Shown one piece after another: positions 53,869 through 63,600 of a DNA stretch of 64,000 nucleotides; positions within the stretch are counted from its first letter, which is position 1; each line of letters opens with the position of its first letter. The stretch is from positions 3,720,001 to 3,784,000 of the forward strand of contig NZ_FNSV01000005.1 of assembly GCF_900105905.1 (NCBI RefSeq). Reading direction: 5' to 3'. Position numbers and translations under genes: made by a program. The notes beneath the pieces are model-generated. The model ran no database searches and was not told the DNA's origin. It was given only the letters and a program-made list of their open reading frames with translations. The stretch is from Rhodococcus koreensis. GTDB lineage: Bacteria; Actinomycetota; Actinomycetes; Mycobacteriales; Mycobacteriaceae.

Positions 53869-53886
53869 ACCAAGCAATTGCTTGGT
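53869..53886. promoter_or_regulatory. KstR2-type operator between the divergent HIP operons
   Basis: Perfect 18-bp palindrome ACCAAGCAATTGCTTGGT, midway between the SDR start (53839) and echA20 start (53919). It contains two overlapping near-matches to the KstR2 box AnCAAGnnCTTGnT. The same intergenic region is KstR2-controlled in mycobacteria. Confidence 0.8.
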
Positions 53887-53918
53887 GCGTGAAGTGCGGA
53901 TCTGACGAGGAGAAAACA

Positions 53919-54695
53919 GTGGGAATTCGGAGCGAGACAGATCCGGGGGGCATCACCACGGTCACCGTCGACTACCCGCCCGTGAATGCCATCCCCTCCC
54001 GGGGCTGGTTCGAGTTGGCCGACGCCGTGCTCGACGCGGGCCGGAACCCGGACACCCACGTGGTGATCCTGCGAGCCGAGGGACGCGGGTTCAACGCCGG
54101 CGTCGACATCAAGGAAATGCAGGCCACCGAGGGGTACGGCGCGCTGGTCGACGCCAACCGGGGCTGCGCGGCCGCGTTCGCCGCCGTCTACGACTGCGCC
54201 GTGCCCGTGGTGGTCGCGGTCAACGGGTTCTGCGTCGGCGGCGGCATCGGGCTGGTCGGCAACGCCGACGTGATCGTGGCATCCGACGACGCCGTCTTCG
54301 GTCTCCCCGAGGTCGACCGCGGGGCGCTCGGCGCCGCCACCCATCTCGCCCGGCTCGTCCCGCAGCACATGATGCGCACCCTGTACTACACGGCGCAGAA
54401 CGTCACCGCCCAGCAACTCCAGCATTTCGGGTCGGTGTACGAGGTGGTGCCGCGCGAGAAACTCGACGACACCGCCCGCGACATCGCCGCCAAGATCGCG
54501 GCCAAGGACACCCGGGTCATCCGCTGCGCCAAGGAGGCGATCAACGGCATCGACCCCGTCGACGTGAAGACCAGTTACCGCCTCGAGCAGGGCTACACCT
54601 TCGAACTCAACCTGGCAGGCGTCGCGGACGAGCACCGCGACGAGTTCGTTGAAACCGGCAAGCCCCGCTCCAACTCGAACAACAGGAAAGGCTGA
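53919..54695 (+). CDS. echA20: HIEC-CoA ring-opening crotonase EchA20
   Basis: A 258-residue crotonase-fold enzyme. In M. tuberculosis EchA20 (Rv3550) hydrolytically opens steroid ring D at the HIEC-CoA stage. It has TVTVDYPPVNAIPSRGWFELADAV, the first oxyanion strand FNAGVDIKEMQATEG near 60, and VNGFCVGGGIGLVGNADVIVAS near 100, then LPEVDRGALGAATHLARLVP. The start is GTG 53919 with GAGGAG upstream, 33 nt downstream of the palindrome. It is the first gene of echA20-ipdA-ipdB-ipdC. The assignment rests on this conserved order as well as on sequence. Confidence 0.9.
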   Translation: MGIRSETDPGGITTVTVDYPPVNAIPSRGWFELADAVLDAGRNPDTHVVILRAEGRGFNAGVDIKEMQATEGYGALVDANRGCAAAFAAVYDCAVPVVVAVNGFCVGGGIGLVGNADVIVASDDAVFGLPEVDRGALGAATHLARLVPQHMMRTLYYTAQNVTAQQLQHFGSVYEVVPREKLDDTARDIAAKIAAKDTRVIRCAKEAINGIDPVDVKTSYRLEQGYTFELNLAGVADEHRDEFVETGKPRSNSNNRKG

Positions 54696-54700
54696 CATCG

Positions 54701-55594
54701 ATGGCGAGCAAGCGCGACAAGAGGATGTCGCTCGACGACGCGGTCGGGGAACTGCGCAGCGGGATGACCATCGGCCTCGGCGGCTGGGGTTCGCGCCGTA
54801 AGCCGATGGCGCTGGTCCGGGCGCTGCTGCGCTCGGACGTCACCGACCTCACCGTCGTCACCTACGGCGGCCCCGACCTGGGGCTGCTCTGCTCGGCGGG
54901 CAAGGTGAAGAAGGCGTACTACGGGTTCGTGTCCCTCGATTCGGCCCCGTTCTACGACCCGTGGTTCGCGAAGGCGCGCACCGGCGGCGAGATCGAGGTC
55001 CGCGAAATGGACGAGGGCATGGTCAAGTGCGGACTCGAGGCCGCCGCCGCCCGGCTGCCGTTCCTGCCGATCCGCGCCGGACTCGGCTCCGACGTCCGGA
55101 ACTTCTGGGGCGACGAACTGCGCACCGTCACCTCCCCCTACCCCGACGCGTCCGGCCGGTCGGAGACGCTGATTGCGATGCCGGCCCTGAATCTCGATGC
55201 GGCACTGGTGCATCTGAACCTGGGCGACAAGCACGGCAACGCCGCCTACACCGGCGTCGACCCCTATTTCGACGACCTGTACTGCGCGGCCGCCGAGAAG
55301 CGGTTCGTCTCCGTCGAACGCGTGGTGGAGACCGAGGAGCTGGTGAAAACCGTTCCGCTGCAGAACCTGATCCTCAACCGCATGATGGTCGACGGCGTCG
55401 TCGAGGCACCGAACGGCGCCCACTTCACCCTTGCAGGCGACAGCTACGGCCGCGACGAGAAGTTCCAGCGCCACTACGCCGAAGCGGCGAAGACCCCCGA
55501 GGGATGGCAGCAGTTCGTCGACACCTACCTGTCCGGCAGTGAGGACGACTACCAGGCGGCCGTGAAGCGATTTGCAGAGGAGTCCCAGGCATGA
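54701..55594 (+). CDS. ipdA: COCHEA-CoA hydrolase subunit alpha IpdA
   Basis: A 297-residue class I CoA-transferase-fold protein (MSLDDAVGELRSGMTIGLGGWGSRRKPMALVRAL). IpdA and IpdB form an atypical complex that hydrolytically cleaves the last steroid ring (ring C, COCHEA-CoA) by a retro-Claisen mechanism instead of transferring CoA. GSRRKPMALVR and LNLGDKHGNAAYTGVDPYFD are characteristic of this group. It begins 5 nt after echA20 and overlaps ipdB by 4 nt. Confidence 0.93.
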   Translation: MASKRDKRMSLDDAVGELRSGMTIGLGGWGSRRKPMALVRALLRSDVTDLTVVTYGGPDLGLLCSAGKVKKAYYGFVSLDSAPFYDPWFAKARTGGEIEVREMDEGMVKCGLEAAAARLPFLPIRAGLGSDVRNFWGDELRTVTSPYPDASGRSETLIAMPALNLDAALVHLNLGDKHGNAAYTGVDPYFDDLYCAAAEKRFVSVERVVETEELVKTVPLQNLILNRMMVDGVVEAPNGAHFTLAGDSYGRDEKFQRHYAEAAKTPEGWQQFVDTYLSGSEDDYQAAVKRFAEESQA

Positions 55595-56352
55595 CCGAGA
55601 CCACCACCGGCGTCACCCGCGCCGAGTACTGCGCGATCGCGTGCGCCGAGATCTTTTCCGGCGCAGGCGAGATCATGGCCAGCCCGATGGCGACGCTGCC
55701 GTTGATCGGCGCCCGGCTCGCGCGACTGACCACCGAACCCGACCTGCTCATCACCGACGGCGAAGCACTGATCTTCGCCGACACCCCCGCCGTCGGCGCG
55801 AAGGCACCGGTCGAGGGCTGGATGCCGTTCCGGAAGGTATTCGACGTCGTCGCGTCCGGTCGCCGCCACGTGGTGATGGGCGCCAACCAGATCGACCGGC
55901 ACGGCAACCAGAACCTCTCGGCGTTCGGCCCGCTGCAGCAGCCGACCCGGCAGATGTTCGGCGTCCGCGGCGCGCCCGGCAACACGATCAACCACCCCAC
56001 CAGCTACTGGGTGGGCAAGCACACGTCGCGGGTGTTCTGCGACACCGTCGACATCGTCTCCGGCGTCGGCTACGACCGGATCGACCCCGACAATCCGGCC
56101 TACCGGTTCCACCACCTGCACCGGGTGGTGACCAACCTCGGGGTGTTCGACTTCGGCGGACCCGGACACACGTTCCGGGCGCTGTCGCTGCACCCCGGCG
56201 TCACCGCCGAACAGGTCGCCGAGAACACCTCGTTCGAGGTGGCAGGGCTGGCCGACGCCGGCGTGACCCGCGAACCCACCGAAGAAGAACTGCGGCTGAT
56301 CCGCGAGGTCCTCGACCCCCGCACCCTGCGCGACCGGGAGGTGTCGGTATGA
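55591..56352 (+). CDS. ipdB: COCHEA-CoA hydrolase subunit beta IpdB
   Basis: A 253-residue beta-subunit-like CoA-transferase fold: TRAEYCAIACAEIFSGAGEIMASPMATLPLIGARLARLT, MGANQIDRHGNQNLSAFG, and GAPGNTINHPTSYWVGKHTSRVF. It partners with IpdA in ring C cleavage. ATG 55591 overlaps the ipdA stop and its own end overlaps ipdC, so subunits are made in coupled fashion. It is complete. Confidence 0.93.
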   Translation: MTETTTGVTRAEYCAIACAEIFSGAGEIMASPMATLPLIGARLARLTTEPDLLITDGEALIFADTPAVGAKAPVEGWMPFRKVFDVVASGRRHVVMGANQIDRHGNQNLSAFGPLQQPTRQMFGVRGAPGNTINHPTSYWVGKHTSRVFCDTVDIVSGVGYDRIDPDNPAYRFHHLHRVVTNLGVFDFGGPGHTFRALSLHPGVTAEQVAENTSFEVAGLADAGVTREPTEEELRLIREVLDPRTLRDREVSV

Positions 56353-57410
56353 GCACGCTCCGCACCGCACTGACCGACCTGGTCGGTGTGCAGCACCCGG
56401 TCGTGCAGACCGGAATGGGCTGGGTCGCGGGACCGCGCCTCGTCGCGGGCACCGCCAACGCCGGCGGTCTCGGCATCCTCGCGTCGGCCACGATGACGTA
56501 CGACGAACTCGCCGCCGCGATCACGAAGACGAAGACGCTCACCGACAAGCCGTTCGGGGTGAACATCCGCGCCGACGCCACCGACGCCCCGCAACGCATC
56601 GACCTGCTCATCCGGGAGAACGTGCGCGTCGCGTCGTTCGCACTGGCCCCCAAGCAGGAACTGATCGCGAAGCTGAAAGCCGCCGGGGTGGTGGTCATTC
56701 CGTCGATCGGCGCCGCGAAACACGCCAAGAAGGTGGCGTCGTGGGGCGCCGACGCGGTGATCGTGCAGGGCGGCGAGGGCGGCGGTCACACCGGCCCCGT
56801 CGCCACCACCCTGCTGCTGCCGTCGGTGCTCGACGCCGTCGACATCCCCGTCGTCGCGGCGGGCGGCTTCTACGACGGCCGCGGGCTCGCCGCCGCCCTC
56901 GCGTACGGCGCCGCCGGCGTCGCGATGGGCACCCGCTTCCTGCTCACCCAGGAATCGACGGTCCCCGACTCCGTCAAACAGGAATACCTCGCCCGCGGAC
57001 TGCAGGACACCACGGTCTCCCACAAGGTCGACGGCATGCCCCACCGGGTCCTCAACACCGAACTCGTCGACAGCCTCGAACACTCCGGCAATGTGCGCGG
57101 GCTGGTCGCCGCCGCCCGCAACGCGTCGAAATTCAAGGCCATGACCGGCATGAAATGGTCGACGCTCGTCAAGGACGGTCTCGCCATGAAGAAGTCCGGC
57201 GACCGCACCTGGCAGCAGATCATCATGGCCGCCAACACCCCGATGCTGCTCAAGGCCGGGCTCGTCGACGGCAACACCCACGCCGGCGTCCTCGCCTCCG
57301 GTCAGGTCGTCGGACTGCTCGACGACCTGCCCACGTGCAAGGACCTCATCGACGGCATCGTCGCCGACGCGATCAAACGCATCGACGCACTCGGCGCCCT
57401 GCGCGCCTGA
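56349..57410 (+). CDS. ipdC: IpdC, nitronate-monooxygenase-like flavin oxidoreductase of HIP catabolism
   Basis: A 353-residue NPD-type FMN TIM barrel (Rv3553-like): VVQTGMGWVAGPRLVAGTANAGGLGILAS, VIVQGGEGGGHTGPVATTLLLPSVLDAV (phosphate/active-site loop with the conserved His), and VVAAGGFYDGRGLAAALAYGAAGVAMGTRF. IpdC oxidises a HIEC-CoA-type intermediate (5-OH stage) in steroid ring breakdown. It is the last gene of the operon and is followed by a perfect hairpin repeat at 57413. Confidence 0.9.
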   Translation: MSTLRTALTDLVGVQHPVVQTGMGWVAGPRLVAGTANAGGLGILASATMTYDELAAAITKTKTLTDKPFGVNIRADATDAPQRIDLLIRENVRVASFALAPKQELIAKLKAAGVVVIPSIGAAKHAKKVASWGADAVIVQGGEGGGHTGPVATTLLLPSVLDAVDIPVVAAGGFYDGRGLAAALAYGAAGVAMGTRFLLTQESTVPDSVKQEYLARGLQDTTVSHKVDGMPHRVLNTELVDSLEHSGNVRGLVAAARNASKFKAMTGMKWSTLVKDGLAMKKSGDRTWQQIIMAANTPMLLKAGLVDGNTHAGVLASGQVVGLLDDLPTCKDLIDGIVADAIKRIDALGALRA

Positions 57411-57412
57411 GA

Positions 57413-57467
57413 CCGGACGAACGGGACGCTCGTTGGATCTGACGCAACGAGCGTCCCGTTCGTCCGG
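57413..57467. repeat. Dispersed hairpin repeat, family B copy 2
   Basis: Perfect 23-bp arms (57413-57435 and 57445-57467) with the 9-nt loop GATCTGACG. It is nearly identical to 52038-52088 over its length and is placed 2 nt after the ipdC stop, between convergent genes. It likely doubles as a terminator. Confidence 0.9.
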
Positions 57468-57493
57468 CTAGGAAGTGGCGGCCTTCGCCGCGC

Positions 57494-57775
57494 TCAGCTG
57501 GATGACGCGGCCTTCGCCGCGATGCGCGCCCGGACCTCCGGCCGTCGCAGCGGGGGCACGGTCTGCGGGGGCTGCTTGCGCGCCGGCAGTGCGGCGAGGA
57601 GCTTCGTGGTGGCCTCGGTGACGACGGCAACCGCCTCCTCGAACGGTTCACGGTTGGCGTCGGAGAGCTTCTGGATTCCGCTGACCTTCCGGACATATTG
57701 ACGCGCCGCCGCCTCGATCTCCTCCGCGGTGGCCGCCGGTTCGAGTCCGCGCAGCTCGGTGATGTTTCGGCACAT
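57494..57775 (-). CDS. DUF2277-family protein
   Basis: A 93-residue protein starting MCRNITELRGLEPAATAEEIEAAARQYVRKVSGIQKLS, the hallmark of the DUF2277 family (MCRNI...LRGxxPPAT...AxxQYVRKVSG). Function is unknown; some relatives resemble small DNA-binding helical proteins. The C-terminal ~25 residues are basic and Pro/Arg-rich. It is transcribed convergently with the ipd operon. Confidence 0.88.
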   Translation of the reverse strand: MCRNITELRGLEPAATAEEIEAAARQYVRKVSGIQKLSDANREPFEEAVAVVTEATTKLLAALPARKQPPQTVPPLRRPEVRARIAAKAASSS

Positions 57776-57830
57776 GACTCGACGATAGCGCCGCCCGGTC
57801 CTCCGCGCGGCCCGGCGGAAAAGCGGGTTG

Positions 57831-59057
57831 TCAGCTGCGGGCGGGCTCCAGAGCGCCTTCGTCGGCGGGCACCGCGTCGGTCTCGACGTCCGGGAGCGGG
57901 GTGCGGGATCGCGCGGCCACGACCGCGGCGCCGAGCAAGACGAGGGCGACGAGGCACTGCGAGCTGCCGATCACCTCGCGGACGGCGGCCTCCACCCAGC
58001 CGGACGAGGATGACTGCAGCACGAAGTTGGGGCCGATCAGGAAGATCAGCGTCGCGGCGCCGACCACCGGCCGCCAGCTGCGGTACTGCGGTGCGATCAG
58101 GATCGGAATGAGCAGGATGCTGTACGCCCAGTGGTGGGTGACTGCGAACGGCGCCGCGAGCAGCGATGCCAGGGCCACGACAGACAGCGCGATCAGGTGT
58201 TCACCCGACCGGGTGAACCGGTACGCCGACCATGCGGCGGCGGAGACGATGACGGCCGCGCTGAGCACCCAGAGGACGCTGGCGAGCCTGCCCTCCGCCC
58301 CGAGCCGGGCGATGACGCCGGTGACGGCCTGGTTGCGGAAGAAGTCGGGCGCGCCCGCACGGCCGGTGGCGAAGAATTCGGTGGTCCAGAACCACACCGA
58401 CGACTGCGGCAGCAGCCAGAAACCGAGTCCGACGGTGACGAGGATCGTGGCGAGCGACCGTCCGATCGAGCGGAAGTCGCGGCGGACGAGCAGGACGAGC
58501 AGGAAGGCTGCGGGGGTGATCTTGATTGCGGCGGCGAGGCCGATCGCGATTCCGCGGAACCTCTTCGGGATTACTCCGGTGCAGTCGGCGACCACGAGCG
58601 CCATCAGGATGATGTTGATCTGACCGAAGTCGAAGTTCGAGCGCATCGGTTCGAGGAGCAGTACCGGGCCCATCGACAGCAGAGCGAGAAGTTCGGGGCG
58701 GCCGACGTCGAGTTTCGACAGCGCCACCTTGACCATCCACCACACGAGCCCGAGGTTGAGGGCGCACCACAGCGCCTGCAGGACCGCGGGGTCGATCTCG
58801 GCCATCGGCGCGAAAAGGATCGCCGCGAAGGGTGCGTAGATGAACCTGAACCCGGAACTGCTCGGGAAGTCCGCGGAGTAGAGCGGCAGCCCGCCGACGA
58901 AGGCGTGGCCGGCGTCGCGGAACACGGAGAGGTCCATCAGGTAGCCCGTTGCCGCATCGAACTCTCGGTAGGCCACCACCCCCACGGAGAGGACGCCCAC
59001 GAGGAGCGCGACGGCATGGAGGCGATAATCCCTGAACTTCGATTCACTCTGTAACAA
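57831..59057 (-). CDS. GT87-family polyprenol-dependent mannosyltransferase-like membrane protein
   Basis: A 408-residue integral membrane protein with about 10 hydrophobic segments and the DUF2029/GT-C (glycosyltransferase 87) pattern: an acidic first loop (FRDAGHAFVGGLPLYSADFP) and IKITPAAFLLVLLVRRDFRS. Mycobacterial homologues use polyprenyl-phosphate-mannose to extend lipomannan or arabinomannan. The start is TTG 59057; no ATG lies near. It is divergent from the padR gene at 59195. Assignment to a specific linkage is not possible. Confidence 0.82.
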   Translation of the reverse strand: MLQSESKFRDYRLHAVALLVGVLSVGVVAYREFDAATGYLMDLSVFRDAGHAFVGGLPLYSADFPSSSGFRFIYAPFAAILFAPMAEIDPAVLQALWCALNLGLVWWMVKVALSKLDVGRPELLALLSMGPVLLLEPMRSNFDFGQINIILMALVVADCTGVIPKRFRGIAIGLAAAIKITPAAFLLVLLVRRDFRSIGRSLATILVTVGLGFWLLPQSSVWFWTTEFFATGRAGAPDFFRNQAVTGVIARLGAEGRLASVLWVLSAAVIVSAAAWSAYRFTRSGEHLIALSVVALASLLAAPFAVTHHWAYSILLIPILIAPQYRSWRPVVGAATLIFLIGPNFVLQSSSSGWVEAAVREVIGSSQCLVALVLLGAAVVAARSRTPLPDVETDAVPADEGALEPARS

Positions 59058-59194
59058 GAATTTGTTCTTTCATGATCGGCGTCGTGGTCAACGGTCCACC
59101 GTAGCGGGCCGTGACCCAATCGTGATAAAGGCGAGGTCGTGGCGCCCGAACCGCGTGCTTCGTCCTAGTTTATTTAGACTGGTATATTTCGATC

Positions 59195-59833
59195 ATGCCC
59201 GGACGCGTCCTCGACAATCCGCTCGTTCTGCCGGTGCTGGGCCTGCTCCTCGAATCGCCGATGCACCCCTACCAGGTGGAGGTCACGCTGCGTGAGCGCA
59301 GCGAGGACGGTCAGTGGCCGCTCAACCGCGGTTCACTGAACAACGTGATCGCCGCCCTCGCGGCGGCGGGCTGGATCGAGGAACACGAACGTGCGCAGCG
59401 GGAGGGTCGGCCCGTCCGCACCGTCTACGCCCTCACCGACGCCGGGCGCGCGGAATTGGTGAGCCGACTGGACATCCAGATCCGCAGCGCCGCAAGGGAA
59501 TTCTCACCGTTCTTCGCCGCGATCAGCTATCTCGGCGCGCTGGGACGCGAGGGCGCCGTCGACGCGCTCACCGAACGCGCCCAACGACTTACCGCGAGAA
59601 TCGAATCCGACCACACCAAGCTCACCCGCGCGCTCGGCGACGGGGTGCCCGCCCTGTTCGTCGTCGAGGCGGATTACGCACTCCACGCCGCACGGGCCGA
59701 ACTGGACTGGATCGCGTCGACGATCGCGAGCATCCGCGACGGACGCCTCGCGTGGCCCGAACCGATCAGCCCGTCCCGAACGTCCCTTCGAGCCGGTTCC
59801 GCGAACCGGGATGGACGAGACGCGCGGCGCTGA
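59195..59833 (+). CDS. PadR-family regulator
   Basis: A 212-residue PadR: the N-terminal winged helix VLPVLGLLLESPMHPYQVEVTLRERSEDG, GSLNNVIAALAAAGWIEE and TVYALTDAGRAELVSRL (wing), then a C-terminal helical dimerisation domain. ATG 59195 follows an AT-rich tract (59169-59190) that probably holds promoter and operator. Its last 68 nt overlap the 3' end of the convergent HutC-like gene. It may control the divergent GT87 gene (inference). Confidence 0.87.
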   Translation: MPGRVLDNPLVLPVLGLLLESPMHPYQVEVTLRERSEDGQWPLNRGSLNNVIAALAAAGWIEEHERAQREGRPVRTVYALTDAGRAELVSRLDIQIRSAAREFSPFFAAISYLGALGREGAVDALTERAQRLTARIESDHTKLTRALGDGVPALFVVEADYALHAARAELDWIASTIASIRDGRLAWPEPISPSRTSLRAGSANRDGRDARR

Positions 59834-60533
59834 CGAGTCCTCGGGACGACCAGGTGCGGCGTCGGATCAGCAGGCAGGGTTCGGAACGCTCGATGTGGAG
59901 GAGCCGGCATTCCTCGGGCGATCCGAGGATCGCCTCGACGACGTGCTCACCCCTCGTCAGCGGGGCTTCCACGCTCAGATAGTGATTGGGCGTCTGCTGG
60001 GTGAAGTCCTGATCGAGATAGCCGGGCGCCTCGGCGGGATTGACGAACCGGTCTTCGAGCTGGATCGGTGTGTCGTCCTCGTAGTGGATCATCAGGGAGT
60101 GGAACACCTTGCCGCGGATCGAATCCCGGATGAAGGCGTTGGCCGGATCGGCGTCTTCCTCGCGCACGTACACCACTTCGGTTCGGTGGCGGTGTCCGCG
60201 TTGCTGGATCTCGTCCGCGATGTTCTTGACCTCGAACAGCGGCGACGCCGTCTTCGTGGCCGCCACGAACGTGCCCACCCCCATCAGGCGCACCACGAGG
60301 CCCTCGGCGCTGAGTTCGCGCAGCGCGCGGTTGATGGTCATGCGGGACAGCCCCAGAGCGCCGACGAGCTGATTCTCCGAGGGCAGTTGATCGCCCTCCT
60401 GCCAGCGGCCGGCGTTGATCTGCGACACGATCAGGTGCTTGACGCGTTCGTACGCCGGGGCCGACTCCGTCCCCGGTCCGTTGTACAACGCAGCTAGCTC
60501 CGCGTCGACTACTGCGATCTCTACCACTGACAC
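59766..60533 (-). CDS. GntR/HutC-family regulator
   Basis: 255 residues from GTG 60533. It has a GntR winged helix (ERVKHLIVSQINAGRWQEGDQLPSENQLVGALGLSRMTINRALREL) and a UTRA ligand domain (HSLMIHYEDDTPIQLEDRFVNPAEAPGYLDQDF, LLIRRRTWSS). This is close to HutC repressors, which respond to urocanate in histidine use. No hut gene is inside the window. A glutamate dehydrogenase lies just upstream, which would fit histidine-to-glutamate metabolism (inference). Confidence 0.88.
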   Translation of the reverse strand: MSVVEIAVVDAELAALYNGPGTESAPAYERVKHLIVSQINAGRWQEGDQLPSENQLVGALGLSRMTINRALRELSAEGLVVRLMGVGTFVAATKTASPLFEVKNIADEIQQRGHRHRTEVVYVREEDADPANAFIRDSIRGKVFHSLMIHYEDDTPIQLEDRFVNPAEAPGYLDQDFTQQTPNHYLSVEAPLTRGEHVVEAILGSPEECRLLHIERSEPCLLIRRRTWSSRGLVSAARLVHPGSRNRLEGTFGTG

Positions 60534-60560
60534 CCATTCCTCTGCGGCACCGACGAACTT

Positions 60561-60604
60561 CCCGTGCAGTCGGCCGTCTGCAGTCTATCGGCCGACTGCA
60601 CGGG
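60561..60604. terminator. Hairpin terminator after gdh
   Basis: Perfect 16-bp arms (60561-60576 CCCGTGCAGTCGGCCG with 60589-60604) and a 12-nt loop. It lies 30 nt beyond the gdh stop and before the HutC-like gene. Confidence 0.75.
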
Positions 60605-60633
60605 TAAGCCGCAACCGCGCGGTGCGCCCGACG

Positions 60634-63600
60634 TCACCTCACCATGCTGCGGAGTTGCCTGGTCGCGACGGACAGGGCGGCCAGGTCGTGCTCACCCGAT
60701 TCCGTGACGGCGTCGAGCGTGTGGCGGGCCCGCGCCAGCCGGGCGGCGTTGCGGTCCTCCCACTCCCCGATCTTCTGTTCCGCCGTGTCCGCGACTTCGC
60801 TGCCCGCGATCACGTCGAGGCACAGGGCCCGCACCGTGTCGTACAACTCGTCGCGCAAGGACAACCGGGCCAGCGCGTTCCACCGCGTACCCCGTCCCAG
60901 CTGCGAGACCCCGACCAGGAGGTGAACCAGGCCGAGGCACTCCCCGAGCCGGTAGTACACCTCGGCCACCTCGCGGGGGTCGCGTTGGGTGATGTCGGCG
61001 ATCTCGACGATGTCGAGCAGCGCGAACCGATCGAGCAGCAGTTGGACGCGCCCGGCCAGGTCGGCGGGGACACCGCGGGCCACCAGCGCCGCCGTGCGGC
61101 TGCGGAGACTCTCCGAGTCCTCGCCGCACAGCCAGCCCGCGACGTGCGGTGTCAGGTCCGCGACCCGGTCACGGAATCGGCTGATCTCCGCCCCGACCGC
61201 CAGCGGCTGGGGCCTGCGGGTGAGCATCCACCGCGACGCCCGGTCGAGCAGCCGCCGGGTGAACAGCGTCAACTCGTCCGAGAGCGCGGCGTCGAGGTCG
61301 GCGTCCCGGATGTCGCGGCGCAGCGACGGCAGGTCGAACACCTCCGAGACCACCGCGAACGCGCGCACGGCGTCGGCGCCGCTCGCACCGGCCTCCTCCC
61401 CCAGCCGGAAGGCGTACGTGATGCCGCCGTTGTCGACGACGTCGTTGGTGAGGACCGTCGCGACGATCTCCCGGCGCAGCGGGTGTTCGCCGATGGCGTC
61501 ACCGAACGACTCCCGGAGTCTGCGCGGGAAGTACCCGGCGAGGGCGTCCGCGAACGCCGGGCTGTCGGGCAGGTCGCCGGCGAGCAGGTCCGATTTCAGC
61601 GCCAGTTTGACGTGCGCCATGAGCGTCGCGAGTTCCGGCGAGGTGAGTCCCGCCTCCGCGCGTTCCCGGGCGGCGATCTCCTTCCGGGACGGCAGCACCT
61701 CGATGGCGCGGTCCAGACCGTAGCGGCCCTCCAGGTGGCCGATGAGCCGTCCGTGCACCGCGAGGGACGCGGCGGCGTCGGCCCGGCTCGTGCCGAGCAC
61801 GTCGTTCTGGGCGACGTTGTCGGACAGCACGAGACGCGACACCTCCCCGGACATCTCGGCGAGCAGACCCGCGCGGTCCTCGGCGGCGAGACGGCCGCCG
61901 CTGACCAGGGCGTCGAGCAGGACCTTGATGTTGACCTCGTGGTCGGAGCAGTCCACACCCGCCGAGTTGTCGAGAGCGTCCGTGTTGATCCGCCCGCCGT
62001 TGCGGGAGAATTCGATGCGTCCCAGCTGGGTGAGGCCGAGGTTGCCGCCCTCACCGATCACCCGCGCCCGGACGTCGGCGCCGTCCACCCGCACGCCGTC
62101 GTTGCCCTTGTCCCCCACGTCGAGGTGGGTTTCGGTGCCCGCCTTCACGTACGTCCCGATCCCGCCGTTCCACAGCAGATCCACCGGTGCCCGCAGGATC
62201 GCTCGAACCAGGTCGGGTGGTGACAGTTCGGTGGTCCCGGGCGCCAGCCCGAGCGCGCGCCGCGCCTCGTCGCTGACCGGAACGCTCTTCCTCGACCGTT
62301 CCCACACACCGCCGCCCGCGCTGATCAGGTCGGGCGCATAGTCCGCCCACGACGACCGCGGCATCGCGAACAGGCGTTCCCGTTCCGCGAAGGAGGTGGC
62401 CGCGTCGGGATTCGGGTCGAGGAACACGTGCCGGTGATCGAATGCGGCGACGAGCCGGATGTGCGGGCTGGCCAGCATTCCGTTGCCGAACACGTCGCCG
62501 CTCATGTCGCCGATCCCGACGGCGGTGAACTCCTCCGACTGGGTGTCGACCCCCATCTCCCGGAAGTGCCGTTTCACGCTCTCCCACGCGCCGCGGGCGG
62601 TGATGCCGAGCGCCTTGTGGTCGTACCCGACGGATCCGCCGGACGCGAATGCGTCACCGAGCCAGAACCCGTACTGCGCCGCAACGTCGTTCGCGATGTC
62701 GGAGAACGTCGCGGTGCCCTTGTCCGCGGCGACGACGAGGTAGGTGTCGTCTCCGTCGTGCCGCACCACCCGGGGCGCCGGGATCACGGCGCCGCTCGCG
62801 AGGTCCACGTTGTCGGTGACGTCGAGCAGTCCGCTGATGAAGCTGCGGTAGCAGCGCACACCCTCGGCGCGCTGCGCGTCCCGATCCCGCGCCGGGTCGC
62901 CGGTGGGTGCCGGCGGACGCGTGACGATGAACCCGCCCTTCGCGCCGACGGGCACGATCACCGAGTTCTTGACTGCCTGCGCCTTCACCAGGCCGAGCAC
63001 CTCGGTGCGGAAATCCTCCTTGCGGTCGGACCACCGCAGGCCGCCTCGCGCGACGGCGCCGAACCGCATGTGCACACCCTCGACCCACGGCGAGTACACG
63101 TAGATCTCGAAACGGGGCCGCGGCTGCGGCAATTCGGGGATCCGCTGCGGATCGAATTTGAACGACAGGACCTCCCGTTCCCGGCCCGTACGAACGTAGC
63201 GGTTGGTGCGCAGGGTCGCGAGGACCACGTTGAGGTAGGCGCGCAGGATGCGGTCGGCGTCGAGGCCGAGCACGTCGCCGATCGCCGTTTCCAGCGAGCC
63301 GACCAGTTCGCCGGACTCCTCCGCGGCGTCCGGATCGAACCTCGCGGCGAACAGCCGGATCAGCGCCTGCGAGATCTCCGGGTGATCCCCGAGGACCGTC
63401 GCGATGTGGTTCTGGCTGTACGGGAACCCGCCCTGCCGGAGGTAACGCGCGTACGCCCGCAGCACCTCCACCTCCCGCCAATCCAGGCCCGCCCGGAGTA
63501 CGAGTTCGTTGAAACTGTCGGTCTCCGCACGGGATTCCCAGGCCGCGGCGAACGTCTCCGTGAAGCGGTGCGGCAGTGCGTCGTCCACCGGCCCGGCCGC

